This document shows positions 6,340 through 8,706 of a DNA stretch of 8,706 nucleotides, in pieces. The notes under the pieces were generated by a model that was not told the DNA's origin, ran no database searches, and saw only the letters and a program-made list of their open reading frames with translations. Both the position numbers and the translations under genes were made by a program. How positions within the stretch are numbered: the first letter of the stretch is position 1; every line of letters begins with the position of its first letter. Source of the DNA: Gammaproteobacteria bacterium (GTDB taxonomy: Bacteria; Pseudomonadota; Gammaproteobacteria; S012-40); NCBI GenBank assembly GCA_029857925.1, contig JAOUGF010000068.1, forward strand, positions 1 to 8,706. The letters run 5' to 3'.

Positions 6340-6456
6340 ATGAAGGTAAGAGCATCTGTAAAGGCCATGTGTCGCCATTGTAAGATCGTGCGTCGCAAGG
6401 GTGTGGTACGTGTGATCTGTAAAGATGACGCGCGCCATAAACAGCGTCAAGGCTAA
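6340..6456 (+). CDS. rpmJ: 50S ribosomal protein L36 (bL36), zinc-binding type
   Basis: A 38-residue gene, the same length as E. coli L36, the smallest ribosomal protein. It begins MKVRASVKAMCRHCK and ends HKQRQG. The zinc ribbon ligands C11, C14, C27 and H33 are all present, so this is the zinc-containing form. L36 sits at the base of the L7/L12 stalk region and helps organise 23S rRNA. A strong GGAGG (6331-6335) precedes the ATG by four bases. It is the last gene of the spc operon, 30 bases after secY, as in E. coli. Confidence 0.98.
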   Translation: MKVRASVKAMCRHCKIVRRKGVVRVICKDDARHKQRQG

Positions 6457-6475
6457 GACTGTTTTCAATCTGGGC

Positions 6476-6504
6476 TTGATTTCGGGCGGGTAAATCTGTA
6501 GAAT
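6476..6504 (+). promoter_or_regulatory. Alpha operon promoter (sigma70 type)
   Basis: TTGATT (6476-6481) and TAGAAT (6499-6504) are separated by exactly 17 bases, a good match to the sigma70 consensus. A GC-rich discriminator CCTGCGG follows, and transcription would start near 6511, about 46 bases before rpsM. There is no terminator hairpin with a T-run between rpmJ and here, so spc readthrough transcripts probably also reach the alpha genes. In E. coli a promoter in this gap is known; this one is predicted from motif and position. Confidence 0.7.
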
Positions 6505-6521
6505 CCTGCGGTTTTTGGTAT

Positions 6522-6539
6522 TGTCTTCACGCGAAGACA
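6522..6539 (+). promoter_or_regulatory. Hairpin in rpsM leader, candidate S4 control element
   Basis: TGTCTTC (6522-6528) and GAAGACA (6533-6539) form a perfect 7-bp stem with loop ACGC. It lies between the predicted transcription start and the rpsM Shine-Dalgarno sequence (GGGAGAG, 6545-6551). The loop can pair with GCGT at 6573-6576 in rpsM codons 6-7, giving a possible pseudoknot across the start codon. In E. coli S4 represses the alpha operon through a pseudoknot in this location, but that leader is longer and I see no sequence match, so the role is inference. Confidence 0.45.
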
Positions 6540-6556
6540 CATTTGGGAGAGTAGTA

Positions 6557-6913
6557 ATGGCTCGTATTGCTGGCGTAAACATTCCAACGCAAAAACATGC
6601 GTGGGTAGCGCTGACATACATTTTCGGCATAGGCCGCACCCGCGCTAAGCAGATCTGCGCCAACACCGGTATAGACCCGGTGACCAAGGTCAAGGATTTA
6701 AACGAAGCGCAATTGGATGCCATCCGTTCCGAAATTGGTAAAGTCAAGGTCGAAGGTGACCTTCGTCGTGAAATATCTATGAATATCAAGCGCTTGCTTG
6801 ATTTGGGCTGCTATCGCGGCTCGCGTCATAGACGCGGATTGCCCGTACGTGGTCAGCGCACGCGTACCAATGCCCGTACCCGTAAGGGTCCACGTCGTGG
6901 CGTGAAGAAATAA
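6557..6913 (+). CDS. rpsM: 30S ribosomal protein S13 (uS13)
   Basis: Encodes 118 residues, exactly the E. coli length. S13 is at the top of the 30S head, forms bridges B1a and B1b with the large subunit, and its basic C-terminal tail reaches the P-site tRNA. Seen: MARIAGVNIPTQKHAWVALTYIFGIGRTRA with the helix-hairpin-helix region, then VEGDLRREISMNIKRLLDLGCYRGSRHRRGLPVRGQRT, and the tail NARTRKGPRRGVKK. An upstream in-frame ATG at 6515 would overlap the leader hairpin and add 14 non-homologous residues, so 6557 is the start, with GGGAGAG ahead of it. First gene of the alpha operon. Confidence 0.99.
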   Translation: MARIAGVNIPTQKHAWVALTYIFGIGRTRAKQICANTGIDPVTKVKDLNEAQLDAIRSEIGKVKVEGDLRREISMNIKRLLDLGCYRGSRHRRGLPVRGQRTRTNARTRKGPRRGVKK

Positions 6914-6947
6914 GTTATCGATTTGTATGTTGAGGATTTAAACCGAA

Positions 6948-7361
6948 ATGGCTAAACCAGCAGCGCAGCAAGCGGCCCAGGGGGCTCGCAGTGGCCGTAA
7001 GAAGGCCAAGAAAAATGTAGTTGACGGCATTGCCCACATCCAGGCGTCGTTCAACAACACGATAGTGACGATCACTGACCGTCAAGGGAATACGCTTTCC
7101 TGGGCGACTTCGGGTGGCAGTGGTTTTCGCGGTTCGCGTAAGAGCACCCCATTCGCAGCGCAGGTGGCCGCCGAGAAGGCCGGTCAAGCCGCCAAAGAAT
7201 ATGGTTTAAAGAACCTCGACGTGCGAGTGAAAGGTCCTGGTCCCGGTCGTGAATCCGCTGTGCGTGCACTTAACGCCGTCGGATACAAGATCAACAACAT
7301 AAATGACGTTACGCCGATACCCCATAACGGGTGTCGTCCGCCGAAAAGACGTCGTGTTTAA
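6948..7361 (+). CDS. rpsK: 30S ribosomal protein S11 (uS11)
   Basis: Encodes 137 residues, eight more than E. coli S11, all in an alanine- and glutamine-rich N-terminus (AKPAAQQAAQGARSG). S11 lies on the 30S platform near the E-site mRNA. Seen: KKNVVDGIAHIQASFNNTIVTITDRQGN, the WATSGGSGFRGSRKSTPFAAQ core, VKGPGPGRESAVRAL, and the tail IPHNGCRPPKRRRV. Asn127-Gly128 aligns with the E. coli Asn119-Gly120 pair reported to carry isoaspartate. GAGGA (6932-6936) lies 11 bases ahead of the ATG, a slightly long spacing. Starts 34 bases after rpsM. Confidence 0.99.
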   Translation: MAKPAAQQAAQGARSGRKKAKKNVVDGIAHIQASFNNTIVTITDRQGNTLSWATSGGSGFRGSRKSTPFAAQVAAEKAGQAAKEYGLKNLDVRVKGPGPGRESAVRALNAVGYKINNINDVTPIPHNGCRPPKRRRV

Positions 7362-7365
7362 ACTT

Positions 7366-7379
7366 GGAGGCGTGTCTTG
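7366..7379 (+). promoter_or_regulatory. Ribosome binding site and TTG start of rpsD
   Basis: GGAGG at 7366-7370 lies six bases before TTG 7377-7379. The next codons read Ala-Lys-Tyr-Ile-Gly, which aligns directly with the N-terminus of S4 proteins, and no ATG or GTG in frame lies nearby, so TTG is the start. A rare start codon combined with a near-perfect Shine-Dalgarno sequence sets the synthesis rate of S4, the likely operon regulator. Confidence 0.8.
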
Positions 7380-8003
7380 GCGAAATATATAGGTTCTAAA
7401 TGTCGTTTGTGCCGTCGTGAAGGCGCCAAACTGTTTCTGAAGGGCGAGAAGTGCTTTACGCAGAAGTGTGCGATTGAAAAACGCCCGTTTCCGCCCGGTC
7501 AGCATGGCCAAAAGCGCGGTCGCTTGTCAGACTATGCAACGCAGTTGCGTGAAAAGCAAAAAGTACGTCGTATTTACGGCATACTCGAGGCTCAATTCCG
7601 CTTGTACTACACCGAGGCGTCACGCCGTAAGGGTTCGACCGGTGAACGTCTGCTGCAGTTGCTGGAGTCCCGTTTGGACAACGTCGCGTTCCGCATGGGT
7701 TTCGGGGCCTCTCGCTCTGAAGCTCGGCAGATTGTGCGTCACAGTTTGGTGAGAGTGAACGGTAAACGCGTGAACATACCGTCGTATCAGGTTAAACCCA
7801 ACGACGTCGTGGCGATCGCCGATTCCGCGAAAGAACATTTGCGTATTAAGGCATCATTGGATGCCGCGCAACAGCGTGGGTTTGTCGATTGGGTGAATGT
7901 AGATGTCAGTAAGATGGAAGGCGTGTTCAAGCAATATCCTGAACGTGCTGAGTTGCCGTCAGACATCAACGAACACTTAATCGTTGAGTTGTACTCCAAG
8001 TAA
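7377..8003 (+). CDS. rpsD: 30S ribosomal protein S4 (uS4), four-cysteine type
   Basis: Encodes 208 residues (E. coli 206). S4 is the primary binder of the 16S 5' domain, an assembly initiator, and in E. coli represses the alpha operon and acts in rRNA antitermination. The N-terminal domain has C9-x2-C12, C26 and C31 (SKCRLCRREG, GEKCFTQKC), the same arrangement as the metal-binding Thermus protein; E. coli S4 lacks it. Then PGQHGQKRGRLSDYATQLREKQKVRRIYG, the S4 RNA-binding domain at about 98-160 (SRLDNVAFRMGFGASRSEARQIV), and KMEGVFK with the end DINEHLIVELYSK. The end is typically proteobacterial, the N-terminus unusual. The start is TTG, 15 bases after rpsK. Confidence 0.99.
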   Translation: MAKYIGSKCRLCRREGAKLFLKGEKCFTQKCAIEKRPFPPGQHGQKRGRLSDYATQLREKQKVRRIYGILEAQFRLYYTEASRRKGSTGERLLQLLESRLDNVAFRMGFGASRSEARQIVRHSLVRVNGKRVNIPSYQVKPNDVVAIADSAKEHLRIKASLDAAQQRGFVDWVNVDVSKMEGVFKQYPERAELPSDINEHLIVELYSK

Positions 8004-8100
8004 GTGTTGGCTGCTTCGATAGGCGTTGTGCGAGCCGTTTGAGCCGCGACATTGAGGCCGTTTTGCATCGGCGAGTGACGACCAATAGAGGATTTGACGA
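8004..8100 (+). other. 97-base gap between rpsD and rpoA
   Basis: No reading frame, clear promoter or terminator is visible. It holds three close copies of a GAGCCG-like word (GAGCCGTTT 8032, GAGCCGCGA 8041, GAGGCCGTTTT 8054) and a weak bulged stem pairing GGCTGC (8009-8014) with GCGAGCC (8030-8036). AGAGGAT at 8087-8093 is the rpoA ribosome binding site. The gap is longer than the roughly 25 bases I recall for E. coli. Confidence 0.4.
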
Positions 8101-8706
8101 ATGTTGGCTGGAGTTACCGAGTTACTGAAACCAAGGTTGGTAGATGTACAAAAGATCAGTGACACGCATGCTAAGGTAGTGCTGGAGCCGTTGGAACGCG
8201 GCTATGGTCATACCCTGGGCAATGCGCTGCGGCGCATATTGCTGTCCTCCATGCCTGGTAGCGCCATCATTGAGGCGGAAATAGAAGGCGTGGTGCATGA
8301 ATACAGCACCATTGAAGGCGTACAGGAAGATGTGATCGACATCTTGCTGAACCTGAAACAGGTCGCAATCAAGATGCACACCCGTGAAGAAGCGGAACTG
8401 CGCATCGAGAAACGTGGACCAGGCCAAGTGAAGGCGGGCGATATAATCACCGATCACGATGTGGAAATCGTGAACAAAGACCTGGTGATCGCGAACCTGA
8501 CCAAGGCCGGCGCATTGAAAATCACGATGAAGGCTGTAAAAGGTCGTGGCTATCAACCGTCTACGGCGCGTGAGAATCCTGAGGCGGATCGTCCTATCGG
8601 TCACCTGCAGATCGATGCGTCGTTTAGCCCAGTGCGTCGCGTGGCCTACAATGTTGAAAGCGCGCGCGTCGATCAGCGTACCGACTTGGACAAGTTGATT
8701 ATCGAC
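8101..8706 (+). CDS. rpoA: RNA polymerase alpha subunit, 3'-truncated
   Basis: The first 202 codons of the alpha subunit; the window ends inside the gene (E. coli alpha is 329 residues). Alpha dimerises to start assembly of RNA polymerase. Nearly the whole N-terminal assembly domain is present: TELLKPRLVDV, the signature LEPLERGYGHTLGNALRRILLSSMPG (about residues 28-53, with R45 at the position needed for assembly in E. coli), VHEYSTIEGVQEDVIDILLNLK, KGRGYQPS, RPIGHLQIDASFSPVRRVAYNVESARV, and RTDLDKLIID. The C-terminal domain that contacts UP elements and activators lies beyond the window. ATG 8101 gives the start MLAGVTELL, aligning with MQGSVTEFL. GAGG (8088-8091) lies nine bases upstream. 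Confidence 0.98.
   Translation, partial: MLAGVTELLKPRLVDVQKISDTHAKVVLEPLERGYGHTLGNALRRILLSSMPGSAIIEAEIEGVVHEYSTIEGVQEDVIDILLNLKQVAIKMHTREEAELRIEKRGPGQVKAGDIITDHDVEIVNKDLVIANLTKAGALKITMKAVKGRGYQPSTARENPEADRPIGHLQIDASFSPVRRVAYNVESARVDQRTDLDKLIID

Noticed and set aside
6310..6789. A 159-codon minus strand frame across rpmJ, the alpha promoter and rpsM
   Set aside because: It covers two conserved genes and a promoter on the opposite strand and resembles no known family.
8122..8604. A 160-codon minus strand frame opposite rpoA
   Set aside because: rpoA on the + strand matches alpha-subunit signatures throughout, so the antisense frame is a by-product of codon bias.

Overview
This window is a continuous block of ribosomal-protein genes, all on the + strand. 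It covers the end of the S10 operon, the whole spc operon and most of the alpha operon, in the order rplP(partial)-rpmC-rpsQ / rplN-rplX-rplE-rpsN-rpsH-rplF-rplR-rpsE-rpmD-rplO-secY-rpmJ / rpsM-rpsK-rpsD-rpoA(partial). The order is the standard one for Proteobacteria. The proteins read closest to gammaproteobacterial versions: SecY, L36, S14 without a zinc motif, S13 and the RpoA N-terminal domain all align easily with E. coli proteins recalled from memory. I infer a gammaproteobacterium of moderate GC that favours the leucine codon TTG. I cannot name the genus.

Layout: 1-749 holds the S10 operon tail (uL16, uL29, uS17), with genes overlapping or touching. A 144-base gap (750-893) separates it from the spc operon and contains an extended -10 promoter candidate, a short leader with a GC-rich hairpin, and the rplN ribosome binding site. 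From 894 to 6456, twelve spc genes lie close together, encoding uL14, uL24, uL5, uS14, uS8, uL6, uL18, uS5, uL30, uL15, SecY and bL36. A 100-base gap (6457-6556) then holds a clear sigma70-type promoter (TTGATT-17-TAGAAT) and a 7-bp hairpin just ahead of rpsM. The alpha operon follows (uS13, uS11, uS4 and the first 202 codons of RNA polymerase alpha); rplQ would be expected beyond the window. No stretch over 300 bases lacks a gene, and I see no intrinsic terminator, tRNA, mobile element or CRISPR array.

Together the genes supply small- and large-subunit proteins, the SecYEG channel core and the RNA polymerase assembly scaffold, so ribosome, secretion and transcription capacity rise and fall together. 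In E. coli these operons are autoregulated by L4 (S10), S8 (spc) and S4 (alpha); whether that holds here is inference. I found no undescribed system. The points most worth a second look are a four-cysteine (Thermus-like) N-terminus on S4 in an otherwise gammaproteobacterial context, a short alpha-operon leader with a possible start-codon pseudoknot, the leader hairpin of the spc operon, and the ambiguous start of rpsQ.
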